From Mastigamoeba balamuthi (taxonomy: Eukaryota > Evosea > Mastigamoebida > Mastigamoebidae), in the NCBI GenBank assembly GCA_902651635.1, contig CACRSC010000056.1, forward strand, positions 7,571 through 71,570: 64,000 nt of DNA, given 5' to 3'. Every line of letters starts with the position of its first letter. Position 1 is the first letter of the stretch. The translations under genes and the position numbers were made by a program. This document shows positions 10,547-23,089 of this stretch, one piece after another. Below the pieces are notes generated by a model. The model made no database searches and had not been told where the DNA came from. It saw only the letters and a program-made list of their open reading frames with translations.

Positions 10547-11339
10547 AGGACGAAGCCAGGCCAGGGCTGTTGGCCCGACGTGCCGTGCTGTATGCAAACA
10601 ACAATCAAACTGCCTCGAGGGCTTGGCCCTCTTCATCAACTCTTCCAGACCTGTGGGTCACAGGAGAGCACGACTAACTTCTGCAGCATCTTGCACTGCC
10701 GCCAGGAGAGTAGACCCGATTCGCGAAGTGTTCCACTGTTTCGGGAGGTGGCTTTGTGTGGTCACTGGCCGAAATGAAAACTGATGTTCACTGAGTTGCC
10801 CAGAGCTGGGGTGCGATGATACCCGCGAAATGCCTGCTCTGCTTCACTCAGAACCTCCAGTGGTCCTGCGTCTCGGCGACATCTGCGTCTTAGCGGGGCT
10901 GGCCTGCGATGCTCCTGCTCAGCCCAGACGGGAGATGTCCAGCAGGGTTGCTCACCACGGTTATCCAAGCCACAGGAATTCCATGGCGACCCCAGCCGGA
11001 TTGTGTCCGTGGCTCGGTGAGAGCAGTGCGCAGGCTCCGATGGACTCAACCACGCAGGAACCTGGCTGGGCTCTCAGACAATTTGGCATGGATTCACCGC
11101 ACTAGTGGAACAAACACCGTTCTCGGTGGTGGCCGACCGCCAGTCGAACAAGCTAAGGCCCGACCAGAAGCGGGCGTCGTACCCGTTCAGGGCCTTGTGG
11201 CCTACGTCCGGAAGAGTGCAGGCGCACTGGGTCTCTGTCAACTTCTCAGACCCGCGCCTCCCCGTGAGTATCCGCGCCTCCTGCCCGCTCCGAGCGCTTG
11301 TGCCTCCGCCTCCCTGACGAGCGGGCTGGCGGGGGGCAG
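10547..11339. other. Intergenic, no gene supported
   Basis: This stretch lies between the expansin-like gene and the damaged Cys-rich gene. Open frames on both strands overlap each other, have no recognisable motifs and no clear splice structure. Part of it (from about 11100) may be 5' exon material of the next gene. Confidence 0.35.
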
Positions 11340-12850
11340 TTGCGTGGGAGAAGGGGGCGTACGTCAGGGTAAGCTACTGGAGCTGCGGAGACGTGGGGAT
11401 GTCGACGATGGTCGACCCCGCCAGGCCCATCTGCCTCATGTGGAACGCAGACAACTACGTCTGGAAGCAGGTCTATGGAGAGCCGAGGAAGAGCGGCGTC
11501 ACGAGGGCCATCGTACTGCGTACCAAGGGTCACAAATACGATTGGAGTGTGACACGCTTGACTTGGGGGCCATAAATCAAAATTTGTTTCCAACAACTGC
11601 ATTTGCTCAAATGACATGAACAAAACAGAGAGCGAGGGAATACCGCCAACGTGGACGCTGTGCCCCATGTCGAAATACGGAGATGGCGTGTGCAACTGCG
11701 AATGCGGGGCATGGGATGTCAACTGCTTGCATGACCAGAGCAGCCCCGACTGCACAGAACCCAACACCATTTTCGACCAGTCAGGGCACTGCACTTGCAC
11801 GCGAGCTGTGCGCATTCCAATACTCACACAACCCTGCCCAGATATACCGTGGAAGAGCAGCTCTGGGTGCATGCTCGAGAACTACTGGGCTTATGATGGG
11901 TGCCAGTGCGAGTGTGGCAGCATCTCAGACCCCAACTGCTGCTACCTCTACCAGAATGTCTCTGTGTGCCATTTCAACTTCAATTTTCCTATATGTAAGA
12001 TGGGTCCCAAGAGTCCAATCTGTGAGGGTATCTGCAAATGCAATTGTGACTCTTTGTTCAATACATATTTGCTTCTCAGAAAGCTGGAGATGCCCCCAGG
12101 ACAAGTACAACAATGGCAAAGTGTGTGACTGTGAATGTGGAGCAATCGATCCCGACTGAGCAAAGGCAGGACTTCCAACAACATGCAAGAACAATTTCCA
12201 GTGCACCTTGGGGACCTGTGCAGGTACACGGTGCTGCAATGACACTGCTAACAATCGTATGCAGTACTGGCTCAATGGAATGTGCTGAAGTGTCCTATGA
12301 CAGACTACAACTCAGGGAAGACATGCATCTGTGGGTGTGGTGCCTATGACCCTGATTGCAACCTCAATACAGTTGATGTGGCTAATTGCCAGGCCACACA
12401 GGCCTGCAGCTACACTGGCACCTGCATCATCAGGTAAGGAACCATCATGCTCATTATTGCCTGATTCTCCAAGGGTGCAGAAACAACCATACAGAGCAGT
12501 CTCACAGAGAGGAATGTGATGGTGGAATTGGGTGCAACTCATACTGCCACGTGTCAAGCTGGCTACAGACACACTGCACTGTACAGTCAGAACTGCATAG
12601 AATTGGGTGCGGTGTCAACAAGGTGTTGATCATCTCGACCACCATCGGCAGCAGTGTGGTCATCTTACTCTTTATTGCAGTAGTTTCTGCACTCATCTAT
12701 GCATAGGTTTTCTTTCTTGAACATTTGTGACCCCTAATTACAGAAGAAAGGCGAACAACGGCCCAAGGCCTCTGAACATTCCTATTGATGTGGATGTGGG
12801 CTTTTCACACCAGTTTGTGGATGCCTCTGCTAACAATCAGCCCACTATTG
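11340..12850 (+). pseudogene. Damaged Cys-rich repeat receptor (CxCxCGxxDPDC repeats, one TM)
   Basis: Several stretches carry the same Cys pattern, W..CP..xY..G..CxCxCGA.DPDC. Examples are KYGDGVCNCECGAWDVNC (~11660), YDGCQCECG (~11895), NNGKVCDCECGAIDPD (~12110) and GKTCICGCGAYDPDC (~12310). A different module, EECDGGIGCNSYC, follows near 12510. It resembles the Cys-rich EECDDG repeats of extracellular proteins. A membrane helix (VVILLFIAVVSALIYA) ends at ~12703 and a short tail-like frame reaches ~12850. The frame is disrupted: a TGA replaces the last Cys of the third repeat, and the 12530-12610 module is split by two shifts of frame (TCQAGYR reads in another frame). Some breaks may be unseen introns. 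CpG is scarce, unlike the intact genes. Most likely a decaying transmembrane receptor gene. Confidence 0.55.
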
Positions 12851-15800
12851 GTTCTGTTTCATCAGGATAGGCCATACAAATAGTAGTACCTGCTAAAGCC
12901 AGAGAAGAGTGTTCTAGTAACAGCAGTACAAGTGCAGTATCTGCAAACTGTGATGCCAGACGTGTCACACACTCTGTCATTCCTTATGAACAGAGGGCCA
13001 TCAGTCCTGGCATGTATAAATAACATGTCTATTTATGCGTTTTGCCTATTAAGGGCAAAACATGGGTGAAATCCCCATAAACAAAAAACCTGTTGATCAA
13101 AGCCACCTATACCAGATAATGAAGAACATGTGAATGCAAAAGAACATGTTTAGCAGATAGCCCAACTGATATGAAAGAATGTAATAATGACTATGAGCAG
13201 TATCATCCAAGCAGTGCTTGCCCAGGATGCCCAAGCTGCCCACTGCTAAGAGCAGGTACAAGGCAGACTCAGACTCGTGCAGCAGCTGCAGACTAAGCAC
13301 TGGGGCACTCTTGCCCCACTTATCACACACAACTGAGTTGCCCAAGGGCACACACAGCAGGCATGCATCCTCATGCAGCAGCAACAGCTTGCACTGCAGA
13401 CACTACAGGCACAGCAGCAGCAGAGCTTGCTGGTGCCACCACTGTCAGACTCAGTACTGTCACAGGTACTGCTGGTACTGATGTCATTGACCTCGTTCAG
13501 GGTTCTGCAGAATTTAAGCCCAGGTTCTCACAAGGCACTTTACAGCTGCATACAAGCAATTATAGGTTCTCAAAGTGGTGTTGGTCAGCTAACACTAACC
13601 ACTTCTGCATGCCACCCACCAGATAGATGCTTTTTGCCAAATGACCCAGAGAAACACGTTGTTCTGATCCCCCTTGGTGGTCAGAAGGTGAATGTACATG
13701 GCCACTATGATCTCATCCCATAGTATGTATCAACAGCATGTCCCAGAAAATAGGCCAGGCTGAGATTCTTCATCATCTCATACTTCTCTCTTATCTTATA
13801 ATACAGCTTCATCTGCAGCTGTATGCACATCATGGAGCCATTGGGGTCTTGAAGCCTGTACTAAGTGGGAGGAAGAAGGCATACCATGCATGCTCAGGTG
13901 GTTTGAGGCTGTGATGTTGGCACAAATGTGCAAATCTCTTGCTTTTTAAGCATGCAGAAATTAAAGATGATAACCTGGATGCTGGGCCAGATGCTGCCCT
14001 TGCCTGACATGCTGGACACAACAAAGCTCACTGACATTAAGGGCCTTCAGATGCTTCCACACAAACTGCAGATGATCTGTGTGCAGGTGCTCATAGAACA
14101 ATCTGTGAAGTGTAGATGCCCTACATTATGGCCTTCTGTCAGTCCTTCAGTGTGCCCCATGTGCTTTAACACATGGCAAGAGCCCCCAGCACCACTGAGA
14201 GCCAAGCTGTGAAAGTTATGGCAGAGCCCTCCATAAGATACTCTTTACTCTCTCAGGGCACAGCCTCTGGATCAGCCAGCCACAGGACTAGCAGAACTTG
14301 AAGATGTGGTTTGTAAGAAGTGGTGATGAGCACCTGATGATCTGCAGGTAGCAGACAAAGTGGTTGTTAAGGAAGTCAGTTCAGTTGCTCTTATTAGCAC
14401 CACTGATAAGGTGTGACTAAGCAGTTATATGAGCTTGCTGTTGGCTGCAGCTCTGCCAACATTTCCAGCACATATTTATATTGAATGATAGTTGTATAGA
14501 ACCAGCAAATTCTTCCATATTTAGAGGTGAAACTGGAACAGAAACAGCAGTAGTAGTCATCCTGTTCACAGCAGTGCTTAACCTTCAAGGGCTGGAAGAG
14601 ATTGCAGTAGAACAGCTTGTAAGCAGCAGATCACAGCTGCCAGGGCCCAGCAGGCCTCACTGCCAGCCTTACTTCATGATAGCAGCACAGAGCACTTGTT
14701 CACTGTGCACTTACATGATTGGCCATTCATAGATAACATCACATGAAAGGTCATTGTGGCCTTTGATAATCAGACTGTGAAGGTCCTTCACCAGCATGCA
14801 GATGGCATGAACCTTCTAGCCTTAGTCATTGGACCTGTTCTCCTCAATATGGCTCAGGGAAGTGAGCAGGAACAGAAGCTGTTCATACTGCTCTCAATCT
14901 GCTCTTTGTTCTCCTGAAGCATTTACTTCCATACAGCTTGCTTGATCCTGCTGGTATATCTTCATGTGTACAGTGCAATGAATGGGCCCTTCTACTGCAC
15001 TCTCATGCACTCTTATGTCTGTATATTGCCAGGGAAGTGCACTCTGCATAGCACATAATATCTCACATGTCTGAATGAGTTTTATCATGCCATGACATTG
15101 CTTGAGTGAATGACAGGAATCCATGCTGCCCAAAGCAGAAACAATGTAAAGGCACTGCAGATGCTTCATCCAGATCCATTGTAGGCTTTACTACAACCAG
15201 TGTGCTACACGGGCCCAGTCCTTTATGCTGTCATTACTGATGAGATACTGACTGCCTTCAAGAGCACTATCCAGATCCTCTGGGACTGATGTGCCAAGTA
15301 CTGCTGCTGCTATGGGCATTCAGCATCAGGCTAACTCTTCTTGCACTGATGTGTGAGTTGATTAAGTGGCCAGCTCAGTGTGTTCCCACTGTAGCACAGC
15401 TGTTTCTCTTTGGGACCTGCCTAATGATGATCCTCAAGGATGATGGAGCATGGCCCATCACAGTGAGCTGCACATTACGTCACTGAATAGCTTGATTCAT
15501 CATGTCTGCATACCATTCAGAATGGGCTACGTTCTTCAAGTCCATTCAGGTGAGTGTTAGCTCACATACTAAATGTGAACGCCTCGTGCATGAGCTGCAG
15601 GAGCACCTTGCTGCTCACCTGGATCACAGCATTGGTGAAGCTTTATATCAGCAATACATTCAATGAGATAGACAGGTCTGTTATCCTTTCCTTGGTGTGT
15701 GAACAGTGTACAGAGCTGGCACCATGGTTCAAGATGTACTATGTGCAGCCCTTGTACCTGATGCTAAATAAACTTATACTACATCAGCTAATCCTTCAGA

Positions 15801-15990
15801 GATATTGAAGAAAGCTGCCACATTTTATTAAGCTATAAAACCAACCTATTCACATAAAAAAGACTTCCTCCTAGTGATGGAAGAAACGTCCTTGTTACAA
15901 AATTGCACAGACAAATAACGAATTGTTCTCATTGCTCAACATTGTTATTGCAATATGATACTTCTAACCAAATTTGGTTCATTTTCAAAA
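12851..15990. other. CpG-poor decayed DNA without a supportable gene
   Basis: About 3.1 kb between the damaged receptor and calcyphosin. GC content drops from ~70% to roughly 45% and CG dinucleotides almost vanish; I count three in 13201-13740. TG and CA are abundant. Only short unconnected frames occur, such as a Gln/Leu-rich one at 13373-13723, and no domain was recognised. The pattern fits old genic or mobile DNA worn down by CpG deamination. From ~15780 to 16050 it becomes AT-rich. Confidence 0.5.
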
Positions 15991-16145
15991 GTTAATTGTC
16001 TTTCACTAACGTAGAATATTTTGGTTTGGTTTTCTTCACAATTCTCCAATTGTTGTTAGCCTTTTCTGGAGGTTGGCTTGGAGAGTGGACGAACTCACGA
16101 GATTGCGAGAATGTGTCAGATGTCCTTGATGGGCCCCAGGTTCCG

Positions 16146-17033
16146 TTACAGTTTCCACGCCTGGAACACGATCAGGTTGAAGTGGCGGTCATCGTCCACG
16201 CAGCTTGAGACGCCTTGCAGAGAAAGAAAGATGAAGGTCAGGACAGGAAGAACACAACCCTAGAATTGAAATCGAGCGCACTTGCGTAGTACTCCTCAAA
16301 CTCCTCGAGGGTGATCTTGCCGTCCCTGTCGGGCCCGTCGAAGCTGCCGAGGAACTCCTGGAGGACCTCATCGGCGCTCTTCTTTCCCGAGACGACCTCG
16401 GGGTTGGTCTTGACGCTGTACACGCCCCTGACGTCGTCGACCGTGATCACGCCCGACCCGTCCCTGTCCAGCTTGTCAAACGCCTTCTTCACCACCGCCT
16501 TGCGCGCGTCGTTGAGCGTCCCGCGCATCGACCTCAGGAACTCGGTGTAGGTGATCTGCACACCCCCAAAAATGAAGTCAGAAAACAACGAGCCCGAGCA
16601 GCGCCCCCCTGCCGGCTGGGCCTGTGGCGCACCGAGCCGTCCTTGTTGCGGTCGAACTCGTCGAACAGCAGCGCCAGCTCGCGCTCCTGGAGCACCAGCT
16701 GGTACTTGCGCAGGGCCAGAGCGAACTCCTCGCTGCGCGATCCCGCAATCACAGCAGCAGGGGGAGTATATTTAGACCACCTCCCAAACCCCCGCCGGAA
16801 AACGCTCCCCACCGCTGCCACAGCGCCCCCGCGCTCGGCCGCTCGTTTCGGTTTCGGCGGAGGAGGGGGCAGGGGCCGGGAATCGCGTGCCGGGAGAGGG
16901 TGCCGCTCTTGTCCCTGTCGCAGATGCGGAAGAAGCGGCCGAGGCCGACGAGGGTGCTCGAGCCGCGCCTCACAAAGGCCTCCTGGAGCTTCTTGAAGAT
17001 GGGCTCGAGCAGCGGGTTGGTCGAGGTGGCCAT
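16146..17033 (-). CDS. Calcyphosin-like EF-hand protein
   Basis: Four exons on the minus strand (17033-16891, 16732-16633, 16555-16282, 16213-16146) give a 194-aa protein, the usual calcyphosin length, with all junctions in frame. It begins MATSTNPLLEPIFKKL, then GLGRFFRICDRDKSGTLSRE, which matches the calcyphosin N-terminus. Four EF-hand loops are visible: DRDKSGTLSREE, DRNKDGSITYTE, DRDGSGVITVDD and the atypical fourth (DGPDRDGKITLEE). The last exon ends FNLIVFQAWKL, like the family end AWKL. Calcyphosins are Ca2+ sensors often found in ciliated cells. Intron 1 (16890-16733) has a GC donor (GCACGC). A TATA-like box lies ~80 nt upstream. Confidence 0.88.
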
Positions 17034-17114
17034 GGCTGGCGGTGGGTGGGTGCACAGAGGCTGTGGAGGGGCGGTGAGAGGTGTTCGCTTGAAGAAGGGT
17101 TGTGGTCTAAACAC

Positions 17115-17124
17115 CTATAAATAG
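17115..17124 (-). promoter_or_regulatory. TATA-like box upstream of calcyphosin
   Basis: The sequence CTATAAATAG is close to a palindrome, so it reads TATA-like on both strands. It lies ~82 nt upstream of the calcyphosin start on the minus strand, a usual promoter position, in otherwise GC-rich DNA. No direct evidence of use. Confidence 0.4.
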
Positions 17125-17402
17125 CTCGTGACGTTGCACGACACGGATTGCAAAATATCTCCTGTGCACAGATCGCTGAGATTCCTTTCCCCAAGACGCC
17201 GGCCAGTCTCCAGGGTGCCCTCACAGTCGAGGCACACAGAGGGTGTGCCCCTCTGTCCGCGCTCCTCGCGGCAGCCACAGTCCACGCACACGCTCAGCAC
17301 GAGCGCGAAACCACAGAGACGCAAGTCACCAGATGCTGGACAAAACAGGCCTACAGCAATGCAAGGCATCTCTGTTAGGCCCACTACAACAAGGCAGCGC
17401 TC

Positions 17403-18650
17403 CTACGACGAGTTCTGTGTCCCCCGAGGCTCTGCGAGGTGCGAGAGCGACACGGACGAGAGCGTGACGCTGTGCTCGACGGCGAGGGACTCGAGGGTGG
17501 GCTGCTCGATGCCGTCGCTGTTGGCGAGGGCTGCGCCGCTGGCGAGGGCGCTCCACTGGCGGAGGTTGAACTCGAGGTTCCTGCGCAGGAAGCGCAGCTC
17601 GGGGACCGTGTCTGCGAGGGCGGCGACGAGCGGGAGGACGACGAAGGTGCCGAAGCTGACCTGCATCTTGGGGAGGGCGGGGGCGGCCCTGTCCATGAAG
17701 GACGAGACGGCGAGGCCGCGGGAGCGCTCGAGGTCGCCCTGGGCGAAGAACTCCTCCTGGACCATGCAGGCCCACTTGTGGCACAGCTCCCACGGCCGCG
17801 CAGCGTTGGAGATGTCGGCCATCTTGAGCAGCAGCTTCAGCAGCAGCATGCGGTCCTGCGCGTCCCCCAGCTTCAGCGACTCCCCCGCCGTCCGCGCCTT
17901 GAGCTCCCCCACCAGCTTCGTGTGGCACGACATGTCCGTCGCCATCACCAGCTCCACCGTCTTCTTCCACAGCTCGTGCACGTCTGCCCGCGGCAGCCCC
18001 TCCATGAAGTTGCACCCGCACGTGTTGAACACCGTCTCGAACGCCCGCGACGCGTGGTAGCTCTCCAATGGCTGTGCGTGTGCGAGTTCTCTCGAGTCAG
18101 GGGGGCTGGCGAGTGCCACAACGAGGGCGCAGAGGGACTGAGTACCGATATCGCGTTGTGGGTGACGGCGATGGGGTCGTAGGTGTTGACGAGGAACGAG
18201 TTGGTGAGGCCCGGGTGCCCCACGTCGTGGACCACCGCGGCGGTGAGCAGCGCCAGGACCTCTGTCTCTGTGAAGCAGCCCAGCTTGCTGGCCCGCAGCA
18301 TAAAGTACACGGCCTGCAGCACGTCGGCCGCGTGGTAGGCGCTGTGGTAACTGCGGTGGTGCCAGTGAGCAGACTGCGACGCCTGCGTTGGGTAGATAGG
18401 GAAGCACCTGTTGGACTTGTACTGCTCGGCGATGCTGCTGATGAACTTGGTGTAGCTCTCCTTGTCGATGCCTGACTTCCCGAAGATGTCGTAGAAGCCC
18501 AGCATCGGCGTCACCAGCGACACGAGCAGTTCCTGGCTGTCGAGCGCCATGGGGTCGAACGCCCACGACGTGTACGACGCCTGCTCCTCCGCAGCCCCGT
18601 CGCTGCGCGGCAGGGGTGCTCCCGCTGAGCCTCCGGCACCCCCGCAAGCC

Positions 18651-18681
<31 letters not shown>

Positions 18682-21600
18682 GAGGCACAGAGACGCACAA
18701 CGTGACGACCGAGAGGGCCATGCTGGAGGTGGAGCCCGTCCTCCGCTGGTAGAACCCCAGCGTCTCCTCCAGGAAGTTTGTCGTCTCGTCGTCAAGGTCT
18801 GCAGGAAGGCGCACATGGGCCGTCAGAGTTGGGGTCTCGCGGCTGCGGTGCTGGCGCTGGCGTGCCTCGCTTCTTGCCGTAGCCCGCCTGGAACAGCTTG
18901 TTCCTCGCGATCAGCACGATCACCTCCTCCAGCCGCTCCCCGTCGTCGGGCGCTGCGCAGCGCTCGTCTCGTGAGGTCCAGCCCACCAATGCGGTGCCTG
19001 CGATGCGGCCTGGGGGGGAGGCGCACAGAAGGAGCCGCCGTGGAGGGCGCGGTTCTTGATGTCCTGGAGGGTCATGATGGCCGCCTCTGCGGGCGTGTTG
19101 ATCATGTCCGATGCCTTGTGGAACCGCGACAGCTCGTCCTGCAGCTGCTCCTTCTCGTCCTCGAGCACCGACACGCGGCGCCGCATGTACGCGCTGACGA
19201 CCACCACAGCCGCCACGCTCGCCGCGACCACGACGGCCACGGGCACCAGCACGGCCACCAGCACCGTCGTCAGCAACTCCGACTTGCCGCCTGTCGTGCT
19301 GCCCCGTTAGATCCACGACGAAGGCGATGGAACGCACTGCACTGGACCGAGACGGTGATGGTCTGGTCGGGGGACGTGAGCAGCGAGTCTGTGGCGGCCA
19401 CCACAAAGGCGTCGGCGTAGACCCCGCAGTCGTCGGCCCTGTAGTACACCTCTGCCGAGGGGGCCGTGGAGCCCGCCGTGAGGACCGTGCCGTCGGCGCG
19501 GAAGAGGGCGCCCCGCTTGGGCTCCTGGCGCAGCAGCAGCGCCACGGGGGCGGGGCCGTCGTAGTCGACCGCGGGCAGCGCGAGCAGCGTGCGCCGCGTG
19601 CTGTTGACCACAAAGGCCTCAGCGCCCTCGGCCCCGCTGAAGAAGGGCGCGTCGTTGGCCGGCGCGATGTGCATCGTCACCGTCGCCGCGCTGATGTCCA
19701 GGTCGCGGTACCGCATGTAGTACTGCGTTGCGTTGTGTTGTGTTGCGGCCTGTCAGCGTGCTCTGCGTTGCCGGTTGCGTTGTGCTGCGCGTGTGCGTAC
19801 GTTTGCGTCGTTGACGACGAAGGAGAAGGAGTCCTGGAAGGTGGAGAGCGGGTCCTGCAGGAGCGCGTCCACGTGGGGCAGCGGCTCGTAGACCAGCTTC
19901 GTGCCGGTCATCTCCGCGGCCTCGATGGTCGTGGCCCCGATCAGCATCACCGCGTCTGCGAGGCGCCGCGCACGGGCATCCCGTTAGCGAGAGAGGAGAG
20001 GAGGGCGCCCGCCACCCGTCCACTGCACGCACCGATCTCGACGTACGAGTCGGCCACCCCCGCTGCAGCGATGTCGATGCGGATCTCGCTCGAGAGCTCC
20101 GGGATGTCGCTGAGGAAAAGGGCGGGCGAGAACACACGCAGCACGTCACCTGCGGCAGCGGCCACACGACAGCAGCGGGCAGTCAGTGATTCTGTGCAAT
20201 GCGCACGCGGGGCTGCCTGTGCTCGGGAGCGGGCGCGCACTCCTGTTGTGGATGGCGCTGTCTGGGGGGCCCTTCCACAGGTCGTACCACTGCCCGCTGA
20301 CGCCCCTGCTCCTCACGCGGATCGTGTTGCCTGCGAGAGGCCCAGCGGGCGCCGTCGTGAGCGCTGCGGCCGCGCGGAGCGAGCGTACCGGGGTAGTAGG
20401 TCTCGTAGACCTCGACGCCGACGACGTAGACTGGCTCGTCGTAGGCGAGCTGGACCCACTCGCGCTTGTTGTCGGACGAGGGCGACCAGGCCCAGATGCA
20501 GTCGCCCGCCTCGGGGTAGCAGTCGGGCCGCCCCAGCATCTGCGAGGTGTCGTAGTGCCCCAGCGCGTCGGGCCAGAACGAGCTGTAGTTGACCACCCGC
20601 GTCGCCCACTGCCGCACAAACGAGAAGCGGCTCCGCAGCTGCACCGCCTCCCTGCGAGCCCCCCGCCGGCCGTGAGGGACCCCCTCTGCCTCCCCCCTGT
20701 GCGAGCGCTGCGGGCGGCGCGTACGACGACGAGGGCTCGCGGAGCGTGCCGTAGCGGGGCAGCGACGTGAGGACAAAGTGGGGGTTGGAGACGTCCTTGT
20801 CGGCCGCCAGCGTGAGGTTCAGCGCGTGGACGTCCTCGCTCGTCGACAGCTGCGCAGGCACCGTGTGTGAGCTGGCCGCACGTGCGCGGGGAAGGAGACG
20901 GCGGCTCACGTTCTGGGAGACGAGGGCCTTCTTGTTGGGCTCGACGGGCTCGGTGATGACAAAGGTGACTGTGTACTCGCTGCTGTTGACCAGCCCGTCC
21001 GACACCACGAACCTGAACGACGTCACGTTGACGCCCTGCCACTCGCCCGGCGCGTAGCACACCTGCCCGCGGTGTCAGCCCCCCGCCGGGGAACGCAAGG
21101 CCCGAGAGAGCTGCTCAACTGTCCGGAAGTCGTTGGCGACGAGCCCCGGGGCCGCTATCTGCGAGCTGGGGGGCAGCGTCGCCACGTAGACGACGCCATC
21201 GGACTGCGCGACGACCTCGAACACCCTGCCGACGGCGGGCAGCGACGTCACTGCAGGGGCGCGCCCCGGGCGTGAGAGGGCACCGCAGGGCGCGCGCAGG
21301 AGGGAGGGGCGTCCGCACAGTAGACGTCGTAGGGCTGGCCCTCGGCGTCGACCACGTAGTACTGCGCCTGGTCCACCGCCGTGATGTCCGCCACGCCCGC
21401 CAGGTACAGCGACACGGTGGACTTGGCCACCACGGTCCCCCGCAGGTCGACGGCCACAGGCGCCCTGGGGAGGCATGGTCGTCAGTCGCCCAGCAGCCCA
21501 GCATCGAGTGCGCACGTGTTGGCGATGAGGAGGAACGTCACGTTGCGGCCGTCGACCCAGACGGAGATCCTCTCCTCCGTGAACGAGCTGCTGGCCTGCG

Positions 21601-22752
21601 CGTAGACGATGCCTGCGCGAGCGACGCCTCTGGTCAGCAGCCGCGCACAGCAAGAAGGCGGGGGAGGGGAGGGGGTGGGGCAGAGAGTCCGCGAGCCTTG
21701 CGGTCCCAGCGTCAGCGAGGCCCCCGCCGCCAGCCGCGGGCCCCGGGGCGGCGCTGAGGGTGGCGTTGGCGGGGACGCTGAGCAGGGTGACGGCGGTGGA
21801 CTGCGCCCACGCGGGCAGCAGGCAGAGGGGCGCCAGGCCCCCGCGGGCCACGACGGCGGGCACCAGGGGCCGCGGGCGCCAGGGCGCAGCGACGCGGTCG
21901 CAGGGCATCGTCCGCGGGCCGTGCCAGGCGGCGCTGGCGTGCAGCGAGACGCTGGGGGCCGCGGGGTCCCTGAAGGCGACGGCCCAGGGGTCGGCGGGGT
22001 CGTCAAAGTCCCAGAGGGCCACGAGGCCGTCGGCGACAGCGGCGCTGCGCCAGCCGCGGCAGGCGTAGAGCTCGCGGGCGACAGAGGCGTTGACGGCGAC
22101 GCTGTAGAGGGCGACGTCGTCGAGGAGCCCGTGCATCTTGTGGCCCCAGCGCTCGAGGCCGAGCTCGAGGTAGACCGACTGGTTCTCCGGGATGGCCGCG
22201 TCGAAGCGCCGCGTGCCGCGCATCTCGCCGTTGACCCAGAACGTCGCGTTGCCCCCGACGACCAGCGTGACCCCCACGTGCGACCACGTCTTGCCCGTGA
22301 AGTTGCTGCGAGCAGGGCAGCGGGGGAGCAGCAGGGGAGCCCGCGGGCTCAGCGGGGCAGCGAGGCGGGCGCAGGGGGGAGAGACCGCGGACGCACTAGA
22401 GGCCCTCGACGAAGAAGGTGCTCTGCAGCAGCGAGGCCACGTACATCGAGTACTGCGCCGCCAGGGCCGCCATGAACACGGGCTGCCCCGAGCCGTCGGC
22501 GGCGGTCATGAGGCCCACGCGGAGGGCCGAGGGCAGCAGGCAGCGGTGCCACCAGAAGACGCTGAGCTCGCGGGGCGCCCGCGGCAGCGCCGAGGTGATG
22601 AGGAAGTTGCCTTCGCCCAGCACGACAGCCGCGTGGCCCGAGAGCCTCGGAGGCACCGCAGCCCCGCAGGGGGCCGCCAGCAGCGCGAGGGCAGCGAGGG
22701 CAGCGAGGGCGTAGAGGGCCACGGGTGCAGGGGCCCGCGCAAGGCTCGGCAT
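17403..22752 (-). CDS. PDE-B: receptor-type cyclic nucleotide phosphodiesterase
   Basis: Same architecture and intron positions as PDE-A, read on the minus strand. The start at 22752 opens a strong signal peptide (LYALAALAALALLAAPCGA). The LamG-like exon is ~22305-21697, the FBXL4-type sandwich ~20645-20240 (VEVYETYYPG), and the last cadherin-like repeat with ANDAPFF ~19720-19330. The TM exon is ~19275-19200, and the PDE domain runs from ~18600 to the stop at 17403. YHSAYH and HDVGHPG are intact, as is MADISNAARPW. Exon 13 ends with a GC donor at 18865. One oddity: near 21730-21760 exon 2 is 2 nt shorter than in PDE-A. The homologous splice would break frame, but a GCAAGG donor near 21701 with a later AG would restore it. 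The tail ends SLSHLAEPRGTQNSS, unlike PDE-A. Confidence 0.82.
18651..18684 (+). repeat. (GA)n microsatellite
   Basis: About 34 nt of AG dinucleotide repeat with one interruption, within an intron of PDE-B between the membrane-proximal exon and the catalytic exons. Seen on the plus strand; it is CT-rich in the transcript, consistent with a polypyrimidine tract. Confidence 0.8.
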
Positions 22753-23089
22753 GGCGTACCTTCCTCGCAGCGGCTTTTCCTTGTGGGCCGAGCGGACGGG
22801 CCCGTGTTGCGCGCTATTCTTAGGCGCCTGGAGCAAAATGGAACGTCTTCGCTGCGACACCGCAACGGGACATCGCGCCGACCGCGAGCTCTGCAGAAGC
22901 CAAGCGCATTCCCGGGCAGAGCCGACTCTCCCGAATCGGGCATCACCCACTCTCACCCGCCCGACGCGGCCCGCACGCATTCCACCTCGCCCTCTCAGCG
23001 ATCTGGCTCTATGGGGCTGCATCGTTGTATTGCTGTTGGTGCAGCGCCCGCAGCTACAATACGTGTGGTGTGAGCACCGCGGCTGTCCG
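22753..23089. other. Short intergenic between PDE-C 3' end and PDE-B start
   Basis: This 337-nt gap holds the PDE-B promoter and the PDE-C terminator region. It is GC-rich with no recognisable gene. No clear TATA box is visible. Confidence 0.4.

Noticed and set aside
13373-13723. Gln/Leu-rich 116-aa open frame
   Set aside because: It stands alone in CpG-depleted decayed DNA; the Gln run is a CAG-type low-complexity stretch and no neighbouring exon fits.
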